64,000 nt of DNA from G963674835 sp963674835 (GTDB lineage Bacteria; Planctomycetota; Planctomycetia; Pirellulales; Thermoguttaceae): contig CAXXKC010000002.1 of assembly GCA_963674835.2 (NCBI GenBank), positions 1,488,001-1,552,000 of the forward strand, read 5' to 3'. The translations under genes and the position numbers were made by a program. Below the pieces are notes generated by a model. The model worked only from the letters and a program-made list of their open reading frames with translations, ran no database searches and was not told the DNA's origin. Below are positions 51,141 through 60,506 of this stretch, in pieces (the first letter of the stretch is position 1; each line of letters starts with the position of its first letter).

Positions 51141-53372
51141 ATGCGACGATTGCGCGTGTTGTTGCCGATTCTTTCGTCCGTTCTGATTGCCGCGATGGGT
51201 GCCCGGGCCGAGGGGAGGATCGAACGGGCGGCGGGCGCGCTGAAGCTGGTTCTGGACGCGAACGACGAGGGCATTCGGCTGGTAGAGCTTGTCGACACGA
51301 GCACGGGGGTGCCGCTGTCGTCGGGCAAGACGCTTCCGCTGTTTGGGTTGACGATGCGGCGCTCGGGCAGTGACGAGCAGGTGGCGATGGATGCCGAGCA
51401 TGGTTGGAGCGAGGTGTCGTCGTCGCCGAGTGGCGATGCGCTGGAGCTGAAGTGGCTGAAGCCGCGGGATGGGCGGATGGGCGATCTGGCGGTTGTCGCG
51501 CGGGGGACGTTCGATGCGGCGGCGGGCGCGATTCGATGGACCTTGCGGGTGGACAATCTGAGCAAGGAGTGGAGTGTTTGCTGGGTCGCCTTTCCACAGA
51601 TCGCGGTGGCCGATTTGGGCGCGGAGGGCGAGGTCTTTTATCCGCATGGCGTCGGCGTGGTTCAGCGGGAGGCGTGGAGCAAGCCGTTTGCGTTTGCGCG
51701 GAGGGATTTGTATCCGAACCCTTGGTGCGCGATGCAGTACACGGCGGCCTATGACCGGGGGCGCAACACGGGGCTCTACTTCGGCATTCACGATCCGGTG
51801 GCAAGCCTGAAGTACATCGCGGCTCGGGGAAAGCCGGAAGAGCACGCGGTGCAGTTCGTGGTGGATATTCCGGCGGAGCAGATGGGCGTTGGAGGGAACG
51901 GTTTCACGTTGAGCGGGCAGGGCGTGTGGCAGTTGTTGCGGGGAGACTGGTTCGACGCGGCGATGATCTATCGGAAGTGGGTCCAGGCGGAGGCGAAGTG
52001 GTATCCGGAGCTTGGGCCGGATGGGCGGGCCGATACGCCGAAGTGGATGCGGGAGCTGTGTGTGTGGGTTCACGGGGGAGGCGAGCCGTGGACGGCGGAG
52101 GGCAAGCCCGGCCCGTGGGTGAAGGAGTTGGAGGACCTGCAGAAGTATCTGGGGGTGCCGCTGGGCGTGCACTGGTATGACTGGCATGCGATCCCGTTCG
52201 ACAACGACTATCCGCATTATTTTCCGACAGACCCGGGGTTCGATAAGGCGGTCGCTTGGCTTCAGGAGAGGTCGGTGTACGTAATGCCGTACATCAACGG
52301 GCGGCTGTGGGACACGCGGGACAAGGGGGTGGAGGATTTTGAGTTCACGCGGGTTGCGCGACCGGCGGCGGTGAAAGACGAGCAAGGGGAAGTGTGTGCG
52401 GAGTCGTACTCGAGCAAGGAGTCGGACGGGAGCCGGGTGAAGTTGGCGGCGATGTGTCCGGCGACGAAGTTGTGGCAGGATCGGGTGAAGGCGGTCGTGC
52501 TGCGATTGTTCGAGGAATTCGGGGTGAAGGGGGTGTACATCGACCAGATTGCGGCGGCGCGGCCGCTGCTTTGTTTCGACAAGTCGCACGGCCATCCGTT
52601 GGGCGGCGGGCATTGGTGGGTAGGGGGCTATTGGACGATGCTGGACGCGATTCGGCAGGCGATGCCGAAGGACCGGATCCTGACGACGGAGTGCAACGCG
52701 GAACCGTACATTCGGTGGTTCGACGGTTACTTGACGTGGCACTGGCAGTACGACAGGCAGGTGCCGGCGTTTCCGGCGGTGTATGGTGGGGCGATCCAGA
52801 TGTTTGGCCGGAATTTCGCGGGCGGGGAGACGAAGGACCTTGCGCTGCGGATGAAGGTGGGGCAGCAGTTGGTGTTCGGCGAGCAGATCGGCTGGTTCGG
52901 ATCGGACATTCTGCGGGACAAGGAGAATGCCGCGTTTGTGCGGCAGGTGGTACGGCTTCGGCATGCGGTGGTGCGGTATTTCTACGCGGGGGAGATGGCG
53001 CGGCCGCCGAAGCTGAGCGGCGAGATGCCGCAGGTGACGGCGGATTGGCAATGGAGCGGCAAGCGGCTGGTGACGACGGACGCCGTGATGACGGGGGCGT
53101 GGCGACTGCCGACGGAGAAGAAGGCGGTCGTGTTGATGGTCAACGTGAGCGACCAGGCGGTGACGGCGAAGCTGGAACTGGATGGCAAGCAGTACGGACT
53201 CGATGGGCCCGAACTGCGGCTGACGAAATACACGTCGGAGGGAGCAGGGGGGACGTCGAGCGTGTCGGGGAGGATCGATCAGGAAGTGACGGTGCCACCG
53301 CGGACGGCGTGGGCGTGGGAGGTCGGTCGGGGAGGCATTGAAGGAGAGGGGAAACACGAAAGTGGGAGGTAA
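51141..53372 (+). CDS. secreted DUF6259 glycosidase-like protein
   Basis: A 743-aa protein with a signal peptide (RRLRVLLPILSSVLIAAMGARAEG). An N-terminal beta-rich part precedes a TIM-barrel core that matches DUF6259: LGVHWYDWHAIPFDNDYPHYFPTDPGF, VMPYINGRLWDT, GVKGVYIDQIAAARPLLCFDKSHGHPLGGGHWWVGGY and ILTTECNAEPYIRWFDG. A beta-sandwich ends the protein. The D in YIDQ and E in TTECNAE are candidate catalytic residues. It probably acts on an extracellular glycan. The final ~12 residues run into a dispersed repeat. An upstream ATG at 51114 is possible. Confidence 0.82.
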   Translation: MRRLRVLLPILSSVLIAAMGARAEGRIERAAGALKLVLDANDEGIRLVELVDTSTGVPLSSGKTLPLFGLTMRRSGSDEQVAMDAEHGWSEVSSSPSGDALELKWLKPRDGRMGDLAVVARGTFDAAAGAIRWTLRVDNLSKEWSVCWVAFPQIAVADLGAEGEVFYPHGVGVVQREAWSKPFAFARRDLYPNPWCAMQYTAAYDRGRNTGLYFGIHDPVASLKYIAARGKPEEHAVQFVVDIPAEQMGVGGNGFTLSGQGVWQLLRGDWFDAAMIYRKWVQAEAKWYPELGPDGRADTPKWMRELCVWVHGGGEPWTAEGKPGPWVKELEDLQKYLGVPLGVHWYDWHAIPFDNDYPHYFPTDPGFDKAVAWLQERSVYVMPYINGRLWDTRDKGVEDFEFTRVARPAAVKDEQGEVCAESYSSKESDGSRVKLAAMCPATKLWQDRVKAVVLRLFEEFGVKGVYIDQIAAARPLLCFDKSHGHPLGGGHWWVGGYWTMLDAIRQAMPKDRILTTECNAEPYIRWFDGYLTWHWQYDRQVPAFPAVYGGAIQMFGRNFAGGETKDLALRMKVGQQLVFGEQIGWFGSDILRDKENAAFVRQVVRLRHAVVRYFYAGEMARPPKLSGEMPQVTADWQWSGKRLVTTDAVMTGAWRLPTEKKAVVLMVNVSDQAVTAKLELDGKQYGLDGPELRLTKYTSEGAGGTSSVSGRIDQEVTVPPRTAWAWEVGRGGIEGEGKHESGR

Positions 53373-53387
53373 GTTGGGATGGAGAAG

Positions 53388-53432
53388 GCCCTCACCGGGC
53401 AACTCCTCTCCCGCTTGCGGGCGAAGGGAGCT
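53388..53432. repeat. short palindromic repeat
   Basis: CCCTCACCGGGCAACTCCTC is followed by TCCCGCTTGCGGGCGAAGGG. CCCGC/GCGGG forms a short stem with a TT loop and outer CTCC/GGAG pairs. It resembles 48690-48735. Confidence 0.6.
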
Positions 53433-53547
53433 ATTGGGGGTTGTGTGGGGGGGATTTAGGGGTCTAGAATCGAGGCGAAATCGCCCGTAACCGTTTCGTC
53501 GTTTTTGCTTGTGTGTTTGTGTCACGCCTTGAACGAGGGTAATTGCG

Positions 53548-56500
53548 ATGGCTGAGCAGGAATCGCCGCGAGATGACGGTCGAGGTGGCAGCAGTTCGGC
53601 GCGCGACGGGGGCAGTTGTTGCGGGTCGGTGGATCGGCGTGAGTTCATTCGGTGGGCCGGATGGGGGACAGTTTCGGCGTCGGCGTTGGCGTCGGGGATT
53701 TCAGCGATCGCCGGGCCGTTCGAGCCAGCGGACACGGCGGATCACTTCGTGCCGGCGGACAAGAAGCTGAAGCCGGAGTGGATTCGACTTCTTTCGGCGA
53801 AGGGGGAGCGGACGTGGTACGAGGGGGCCGATTTGAAGACGGTTGGCATGCCTATCGGCGGTCTCTGCACGGGGCAACTGTATTTGGCGGGCGACGGACG
53901 GCTGATGCACTGGGACATCTTCAACCAGATCCTGTTCTCCGGGTACGGTGCGACGAACTATCAGACGCGCGATTTGGACTCGCCTTTGAAGCAGGGATTT
54001 GCGGTGCGGGTGGAGAGCGGCGGGGAGTCGATCGTGCGGCCGCTGAACTGCGAAGGTTTTCCGGGCGTGCGGTTCTGCGGCGAGTATCCGATCGGCACGG
54101 TCGAGTACCGGGATGAGAGCGTGCCGGTGGCCGTGACGCTGGAGGCGTTTTCGCCTTTCATTCCGCTGAACGCGGCGGATTCGGCTCTGCCGGCGACGGT
54201 GATGCATTTTCGGGTGAAGAACACGTCGAAGAAGGCGGCGGACGTGACGCTGGCCGGGTGGCTGGAGAACGCCGTGGGGTGCGTCAGCGCGCAGGGGCGT
54301 TTTGGGATGCGGGGGAACCGAGTGGTGAAGGGGAAGGGGATGACGGCCGTGGTGGGATCCGCCCGGGCGAGCGAACCGCCTGAGGGAATCCGCGAGCCGA
54401 TCGTGCTGGCCGACTTCGAGTCGGCAACCTATGGCGATTGGACGGTCGAAGGGGAAGCGTTTGGGAAGGGGCCTGCACGGGGAACGCTGAAGGGACAGCA
54501 AGAGGTGATCGGGTTCGTCGGCAAGGGGCTCGTGAACACGTTCCTGGATGGGGACCGGCCGCACGGGAAGCTGACGTCGCCGGTATTTGTACTGAACCGC
54601 TCGTTTGTCACCTTCTTGATTGGGGGCGGGGAGCACCGTGGCGAGACGTGCGTGAACCTGGTGGTCGACGGCAAGGTGGTTCGGACGGCGACGGGAAAGA
54701 ACCACGAGAAGCTGGAGCGACACGCGTGGAACGTGCGCGACCTGGCGGGGAAGGAGGCGCGGATCGAGATCGTGGATCGGAACTCGGGCGGGTGGGGACA
54801 CATCAACGTCGACCAGATCGAGCTGCGCGACACGCTTCCGACCGCCCTGGAAGGGCCGCTGGAGTCGCAGATCGATTTCGGCACGATGGGCCTGGCGCTG
54901 TTGGACTCGGGCGAAGTGCTATCGAGCGAGTCGGTTCCGGAGGGGGCGTTGCCGGACGTGCTCTTTGCCGCGGACGGGTTGGGCAACGATGCGGTGGAGG
55001 AGAAGCCGTTTGAGAAGACGTCGTGCGTCGGGCTGGGGAAGCGGCTGCACTTGGAGCCGGGGCAGGAGGCGCCGGTGACGTTCGCGGTGGTTTGGTGTTT
55101 TCCGAACCGGCCGGAGCACGGCAATCAGTATGCGACGCGGTTTTCGGATGCGACGGCTGTGGCGCAGTACGTGGCGGACGAGTTCGATCGGCTGGCGGGG
55201 CAGACGCGGCTGTGGCACGCGACGTGGTACGGGTCGACGCTGCCGCACTGGCTGCTGGACCGGCTGTTTTCGACGACGTCGACGCTGGCCACATCGACGT
55301 GTCAGTGGTGGAAGAACGGGCGGTTCTGGGCATGGGAGGGGGTCGGGTGCTGCCACGGGACGTGCGCGCACGTGTGGAACTACGAGCACACGATGGCGCG
55401 GTTGTTTCCCTCGCTGGAGCGTTCCGTGCGGGAGATGCAGGATTTCAATCCGGAGGCCGGGTTCGATGAGAAGACCGGGGCGGTCCGTTTCCGCGGCGAG
55501 AATTGGAAGATGTGGGCCGGGGACTCGCAGGGCGGGACGGTGCTGAAGGCGTATCGCGAGCACCAGATGTCGGCCGACGACGCATTTCTGAAGCGCAACT
55601 GGCCGCGGATCCGCAAGGCGTTGGAGTTTCTGATCGAGCAGGACGGAAACGCGGACGGACTGATCGAGGGATCGCAGCACAACACGTACGACATCAACTT
55701 CTTCGGGCCCAACACGATGGTCGGCTCGCTGTACCTGGGGGCGCTGCGAGCGGCCGAGGAGATGGCCAAGGAGTTGGGCGAGACGCAACTGGCCGAGACG
55801 TGGCGAACAATCTTCGAGCGGGGACGCGAGGAGACGATGCGGCAGTTGTTCAACGGCGAGTATTTCGTGCAGAAGGTCGATCTGAAGGAACACCCAAAAC
55901 ACCAGTACGCCAATGGATGCCTGGCAGACCAGCTTTTCGGGCAGGGCTGGGCGCACCAGGTGGGGCTGGGCTACGTGTATCCGCAAGAGACGGTGCAGTC
56001 GGCACTGAAGTCGATCTGGGTCTACGACTGGGCCCCGGACGTGGGACCGCAGAACAAGGCACATCCGCCGCAACGGTGGTTTGCACGGCCGGGCGAGGCG
56101 GGGCTGTTCACCTGCACGTGGCCGAAGGGCAAACACCTGGGGGCGGAGTCGGTCCTGTATCGGGACGAGGTGTGGACGGGGATCGAGTACCAGGTAGCAG
56201 GCAACATGGCATGGGACGGCATGGTGACCGAGGCGTTGGCGATCTGCCGCGCCGTGCACGAGCGTTATCATCCGTCGAAACACAATCCGTGGAACGAGAT
56301 CGAGTGCGGCGACCATTACGCGCGAGGGATGGCGAGTTATGGGGTGTTTCTGGGGCTGTGCGGTTTCGAGTACCACGGACCGAAGGGGCACTTGGGGTTT
56401 GCGCCTCGGTTGGCAGCGGACGACTTTCAGGCGGCATTCACGGCCGCGGAGGGTTGGGGGACGCTGGCGCAGCGGCGCGAGGAGGGGAGGCAGACGAACC

Positions 56501-56712
56501 GAGTCGGCGTGAAATGGGGCAAACTGAGGTTGCAGACGTTGGCGCTGGAGCTTCCCGAAGGAGCGAAGGCGCGATCGGTTGCGATCGTTCACGCGGGTCG
56601 GACGATTGAAGGCCAGTCGCGGCAGGAGGGGCGGCGAGTGGTGATCGCGTTTGCGGAGCCATTGGTCGTGAATGAGGGAGAGACCGTCGAGGTTCGGATG
56701 GCAACCGTGTAA
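53548..56712 (+). CDS. Tat-exported GH116 glycoside hydrolase with inserted beta-sandwich domain
   Basis: A 1,054-aa enzyme. A twin-arginine signal (DRREFIRWAGWGTVSASALA, RR at 30-31) directs folded export. The GH116 catalytic region (GBA2-like beta-glucosidase/glucosylceramidase) contains MPIGGLCTGQLYLAGDGRL, the likely nucleophile E613 in AHVWNYEHTMARLFP and the acid/base D715 in HNTYDINFFGPN. Between the two halves, at about residues 330-430, lies a domain (FVTFLIGGGEHRGETCVNLV, VVRTATGKNHEKLERHAW, GGWGHINVDQI) like the C-terminal sandwich of GH32 enzymes. It probably cleaves beta-linked glucose or xylose glycosides. Confidence 0.9.
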   Translation: MAEQESPRDDGRGGSSSARDGGSCCGSVDRREFIRWAGWGTVSASALASGISAIAGPFEPADTADHFVPADKKLKPEWIRLLSAKGERTWYEGADLKTVGMPIGGLCTGQLYLAGDGRLMHWDIFNQILFSGYGATNYQTRDLDSPLKQGFAVRVESGGESIVRPLNCEGFPGVRFCGEYPIGTVEYRDESVPVAVTLEAFSPFIPLNAADSALPATVMHFRVKNTSKKAADVTLAGWLENAVGCVSAQGRFGMRGNRVVKGKGMTAVVGSARASEPPEGIREPIVLADFESATYGDWTVEGEAFGKGPARGTLKGQQEVIGFVGKGLVNTFLDGDRPHGKLTSPVFVLNRSFVTFLIGGGEHRGETCVNLVVDGKVVRTATGKNHEKLERHAWNVRDLAGKEARIEIVDRNSGGWGHINVDQIELRDTLPTALEGPLESQIDFGTMGLALLDSGEVLSSESVPEGALPDVLFAADGLGNDAVEEKPFEKTSCVGLGKRLHLEPGQEAPVTFAVVWCFPNRPEHGNQYATRFSDATAVAQYVADEFDRLAGQTRLWHATWYGSTLPHWLLDRLFSTTSTLATSTCQWWKNGRFWAWEGVGCCHGTCAHVWNYEHTMARLFPSLERSVREMQDFNPEAGFDEKTGAVRFRGENWKMWAGDSQGGTVLKAYREHQMSADDAFLKRNWPRIRKALEFLIEQDGNADGLIEGSQHNTYDINFFGPNTMVGSLYLGALRAAEEMAKELGETQLAETWRTIFERGREETMRQLFNGEYFVQKVDLKEHPKHQYANGCLADQLFGQGWAHQVGLGYVYPQETVQSALKSIWVYDWAPDVGPQNKAHPPQRWFARPGEAGLFTCTWPKGKHLGAESVLYRDEVWTGIEYQVAGNMAWDGMVTEALAICRAVHERYHPSKHNPWNEIECGDHYARGMASYGVFLGLCGFEYHGPKGHLGFAPRLAADDFQAAFTAAEGWGTLAQRREEGRQTNRVGVKWGKLRLQTLALELPEGAKARSVAIVHAGRTIEGQSRQEGRRVVIAFAEPLVVNEGETVEVRMATV

Positions 56713-56759
56713 CGGGAAATTGCCGCAGTACATGGACTTACAACAGAAGGAGCGTTCTG

Positions 56760-58784
56760 ATGCGATTGCGCGCGACAGTCTTGATCGGTCTGACATTGGC
56801 AATGTCGGCGTGGTGCGTTCGGCCGGCAGCCGGCGAGGAAACCCTGAGCTACGTGGACCTGGTGGGGCAGTTGGTCAGCCTGGAGCGGCTGGCCACGCTG
56901 CCGGCGCCGGGAGAGACATGCCGGCAATGGTCGAGCTACGACCGGCATAGCCGATACGACGAGGTGACCGGCAAATACGTGGCGTGGGACGCCAACGGGG
57001 ACGGGACCGGTTGCATCCGCAAGGAAGGCGACAAGATCGTGATGGCCGAGATGGAAGGGCCGGGCTGCATTTGGCGGAGCTGGTCGGCCAAGGCCGAAGA
57101 TGGCCACGTGAAGATCTATCTGGACGGCAGCGAGACGCCGGCGGTGGATTTGCCGTTCCGGCAGTACTTCAGCGGCGACACGGCACCGTTCAACTACCCG
57201 ATGCTGTCACACGATCTGAACAAGTTGGGCTGTTCGGGTCAGAATCTGTACTACCCAATCCCTTATCAGAAGTCGTGCAAGATCGTGGCCGACCCGGGAT
57301 GGGGCAGGTACTACCAGTTCGACTACGTGACCTATCCGAAGGGGACCAAGGTACCGACGTTCCAGACAAAGCTGTCGGCAGAGGACGCTGCGGCCCTGAA
57401 GAAGGTGAACGACTTTCTTACCAAGGACTTGGGGAAGGATCCGGCCGGGGATCGGGCGGGACAAGCGAGCTTTCGCGAGGCCGTGTTGGCGCCGGCGGGC
57501 AGGTCGTTCTCGGTGGAGTTGGACGGGCCGCGCGCGATCACGGCATTTCGGGCGAAAATGGACTGCGGCAGCGGCGAAGAGGCGCGGGAGTGTTTGCGGA
57601 AGGTCGTGCTGAAGATCACATGGGACGACCAGTCGGAGCCGGCCGTTTGGTGCCCGGTGGGCGATTTCTTCGGGACGGCGCCGGCGTTTAACCAGTACAA
57701 GTCGCTGGTGACGGGGGTGACCGGAGACGGCGGGTACGCGCTGTGGTACATGCCATTCGGGAAGAAGGCACGGATCGAAATAGAAAACCCGACCGGCCAG
57801 GACCGGCGGTTGTCGCTGGACATCGCTTTCGCGCCGTTGGAAAAGCCGATGGACGAGTTGGCGTACTTCCACTGCAAGTGGCACCGCGACGTGAAGGAGC
57901 TGTCGGAGGATCGCTGGCCGGACTGGGTCATGTTGCAGACGGAGGGGCGCGGCCGGTTTTGCGGGGTGATGCTGCATGTGTGGAATCCGGCAGGCGGATG
58001 GTGGGGCGAAGGAGACGAGAAGTTCTTCGTGGACGGCGAAAAGATGCCGTCGTTCTTCGGCACGGGATCGGAGGACTATTTCGGCTATGCGTGGTGCCAT
58101 CCGGGGCGATTCGAGCGTCCGTTCCACGGGCAGACCATGACGGAGAAGAACCAGGGGCATCAGTCGGTGTTCCGCTGGCAAGTGGTCGATAGCGTGCCGT
58201 TCCAGAAGTCGTTCGAAGGGACGATCGAGAAGTATTACAGCACTGAGGAGAAAGGGACGAAGTACGCGTGCGTGACGGCGTGGTACCTGGCGAAAGGAGG
58301 CAAGGACCCTTACGGGCAAGTACCGGTCGACCAGCGGCACGGGTATTACGACAAGGTAACGCCCAGGGCCGGCGGCTTCGAGGTGCTCGAGAAGACGGGC
58401 GGCAACGTGCAGACGCAAGGGATGAGCAGCTTTGGCAAGGACAAGTGGAAGAAGAACGATCAGCTCTGGTGGACCGGGGCGAAGCCGGGCGACAAGATTG
58501 TGCTGAAGGTGCCGACCAAGCGAGGCGGGCCACAAGAGGTGAGCGTGCTGCTGACAAAGGCGAGGGATTACGGGATCGTCCAGTTCTGGCTGGACGGCAA
58601 GAAGGTCGGCAAGCCGGTGGACCTGTACAACCCGGACGTGATTCCGACGGAGCCGATTTCGCTGGGGACGCACGATTTGACGGCGGGCGACCACGAGCTG
58701 GGCGTGGAGATTGTCGGGGCCAACCCGGCGGCCTTGAAGGCGTACATGTTTGGGCTGGACTACGTGATTTTCGACGGAAAGTGA
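56760..58784 (+). CDS. secreted DUF2961 (GH172-type) glycoside hydrolase
   Basis: A 674-aa protein with a signal peptide (LRATVLIGLTLAMSAWCVRPAAGEE). DUF2961 features are GPGCIWRSWSA with the jelly-roll repeats, FFGTGSEDYFGYAW containing the conserved E438, and a second sandwich domain. GH172 enzymes act on alpha-D-fructofuranosides or alpha-D-arabinofuranosides. AGAAGGAG lies just before the ATG. It follows the GH116 gene by 47 nt, so the two form an operon for extracellular glycan degradation. Confidence 0.9.
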   Translation: MRLRATVLIGLTLAMSAWCVRPAAGEETLSYVDLVGQLVSLERLATLPAPGETCRQWSSYDRHSRYDEVTGKYVAWDANGDGTGCIRKEGDKIVMAEMEGPGCIWRSWSAKAEDGHVKIYLDGSETPAVDLPFRQYFSGDTAPFNYPMLSHDLNKLGCSGQNLYYPIPYQKSCKIVADPGWGRYYQFDYVTYPKGTKVPTFQTKLSAEDAAALKKVNDFLTKDLGKDPAGDRAGQASFREAVLAPAGRSFSVELDGPRAITAFRAKMDCGSGEEARECLRKVVLKITWDDQSEPAVWCPVGDFFGTAPAFNQYKSLVTGVTGDGGYALWYMPFGKKARIEIENPTGQDRRLSLDIAFAPLEKPMDELAYFHCKWHRDVKELSEDRWPDWVMLQTEGRGRFCGVMLHVWNPAGGWWGEGDEKFFVDGEKMPSFFGTGSEDYFGYAWCHPGRFERPFHGQTMTEKNQGHQSVFRWQVVDSVPFQKSFEGTIEKYYSTEEKGTKYACVTAWYLAKGGKDPYGQVPVDQRHGYYDKVTPRAGGFEVLEKTGGNVQTQGMSSFGKDKWKKNDQLWWTGAKPGDKIVLKVPTKRGGPQEVSVLLTKARDYGIVQFWLDGKKVGKPVDLYNPDVIPTEPISLGTHDLTAGDHELGVEIVGANPAALKAYMFGLDYVIFDGK

Positions 58785-58795
58785 GGAGTTCGGCC

Positions 58796-59362
58796 ATGAA
58801 GAAATCGCTCGGTACTCAGACGCTTGCGTATCCGACCCCGACCTGGATCGTGGGGAGCTACGACCCGGACGGGCGTCCCAACGGAATGACGGCGGCTTGG
58901 GGCGGGATCTGCAACTCGAAGCCGCCGTCGGTGGCGGTGTCGCTGCGCAAGGCGACCTACAGCTACGCACACCTGGTGGCTCGGAGGGCGTTTACGATCA
59001 ACGTGCCAACGGAGAGCCAAGTGAAGCAGGCCGACTACTTCGGGCTGGCCAGCGGCCGCGACACGGACAAGTTCGCGGCGTCCGGGTTGACGCCAGTGCG
59101 GAGTGAACTGGTGGATGCCCCGTATGTGGACGAGTGCCTGCTGGTGCTGGAATGCAAGGTGGTGCAGGTGCTGGAGCTGGGACTGCACACGCTGTTCGTG
59201 GGAGAGATCGTCGACGTGAAGGCCGATGAGTCGATCTTGAACGACAGCGGCGTGCCGGATGCCGAGAAGCTCAAGCCGATCGTCTTTGCGCCGGGAACGC
59301 AGCGCTATTACGGACTTGGCGCGTGCCTGGGGCAGGCGTTTGCGATCGGAAAGGAGATCTGA
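58796..59362 (+). CDS. flavin reductase / flavoredoxin family protein
   Basis: A 188-aa protein of the FMN-binding split-barrel flavin reductase family. TWIVGSYDPDGRPNGMTAAWGGICNSKPPSVAVSLRK and RRAFTINVPTESQ are typical, and LHTLFVGEIVDV ends the core. GAGGAG lies 7 nt before ATG 58796. It reduces free flavins or transfers electrons in the cytoplasm. It lies 11 nt after the GH172-type gene, so it is co-transcribed, though its link to glycan use is unclear. It converges on the ROK gene. Confidence 0.9.
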   Translation: MKKSLGTQTLAYPTPTWIVGSYDPDGRPNGMTAAWGGICNSKPPSVAVSLRKATYSYAHLVARRAFTINVPTESQVKQADYFGLASGRDTDKFAASGLTPVRSELVDAPYVDECLLVLECKVVQVLELGLHTLFVGEIVDVKADESILNDSGVPDAEKLKPIVFAPGTQRYYGLGACLGQAFAIGKEI

Positions 59363-59377
59363 GCAGGGGAGTGCGGA

Positions 59378-60412
59378 CTACGTCTGCCTCTGCGCGGCCA
59401 TGCGGGCGATGCCGGCGGCACCGATGAAGCCGGCATCGCCGCCGAGCGTGGCGAAGTCGATGACGGTGTTCTCGGCACAGACGGCGTAGGCACGGCGACG
59501 GACTTCGGCGCGGGTTTCCTCGAGGAAGCGCCGGCCCAGGGCGGAGTCGTGCCCACCGAAAGTCATGGCGCCGCCGACGAGGATGCCGTTGGGGTCGATC
59601 GTGTGCATGAGGTTGACCATGCCGATGCCCAGGTAGCGGGCCGTGTCGAGGATGATCTCGAGGGCGAGTTCGTCGCCTTTTTCGGCCTCGCCGTCGAGCA
59701 GTTTGGGCGAGAGCTCTTCGCCAGCGGCGAGGCGGTCGCGAAGCGAGCTGGGACGGCCGGAGTCGAGGGCCTCTCGCATGCGCTTGGTGACGGCGGTGGC
59801 GCTGGCGTAGGCCTCGAAATGGCCGCGCTGACCGCAGGCGCAGACGCGAGCGTCGGGGGCGGAGTCGATGATCGTGTGGCCGTACTCGCCGCCGTGGCTG
59901 TGCTCGCCGTCGAGGAGGAGATCGCCGATGATGATGCCGCAGCCGATGCCCGTGCCGAGCGTGAGGAGGATCATGCTATGGAAATCGCGGCCGGAGCCGA
60001 TCCAGAATTCGCCGTAGGCGGCGGCGGTGGCGTCGTTGGCGAAGGTGACGGGAAGCTCGGCCTCGGCGGCAACGCGGTCGCGGATGGGAAAATAGTCCCA
60101 GCCCTTGAGGTTGGCGGGAACCATGAGGCGACCGCCGGGGATATCCATGGTGCCGGGGGAGCCGAGCCCAACGCCGGCAACCTGGGACGGTTGGAGGCCG
60201 GCATCGCGGATGGCGCGATGTGCGGCCTCGGCGATGCGGCGGGCGCCGGCCTCGGGTCCTTGTTCGACGTGGGTGGGCACCTGGTGCCAGGAGAGGGTTC
60301 GGCCGAGGTCGTCGACGACGCCGGCTTTGATGTTGGTGCCGCCGAGGTCGATACCGACGAAGAAGGGCGGTTGGGCTTCGTGGGGCTGCAGGAAATGACG
60401 AGTTTCGGACAT
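59378..60412 (-). CDS. ROK family sugar kinase (glucokinase-like)
   Basis: A 344-aa kinase. The ATP-binding DLGGTNIKAG lies at about 22-31. The catalytic D is in FANDATAAAYGE. The zinc site of the ROK family is GEYGHTIID followed by CACGQRGHFEAYAS, where the third Cys of the usual CxCGxxGC is His. LGTGIGCGIII is the phosphate segment. It phosphorylates glucose or an N-acetyl-hexosamine. It is the last gene of the - strand sugar cluster. Confidence 0.9.
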   Translation of the reverse strand: MSETRHFLQPHEAQPPFFVGIDLGGTNIKAGVVDDLGRTLSWHQVPTHVEQGPEAGARRIAEAAHRAIRDAGLQPSQVAGVGLGSPGTMDIPGGRLMVPANLKGWDYFPIRDRVAAEAELPVTFANDATAAAYGEFWIGSGRDFHSMILLTLGTGIGCGIIIGDLLLDGEHSHGGEYGHTIIDSAPDARVCACGQRGHFEAYASATAVTKRMREALDSGRPSSLRDRLAAGEELSPKLLDGEAEKGDELALEIILDTARYLGIGMVNLMHTIDPNGILVGGAMTFGGHDSALGRRFLEETRAEVRRRAYAVCAENTVIDFATLGGDAGFIGAAGIARMAAQRQT

Positions 60413-60506
60413 GTTGAAGTCTTCCCGAAGGCAGCGGTTGCAGGCTCGAATGAAATGGCAAATGGCCTCGCGCCCGGCGTTTCGTGGGCGAGCGAGGTGA
60501 GTTGTG

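Noticed and set aside
48844..53735. Very long open frames on the - strand (about 913-986 codons) opposite the glycosyltransferase and DUF6259 genes
   Set aside because: They are Arg/Pro/His-rich, lie antisense to well-supported genes and result from G/C-biased third positions.
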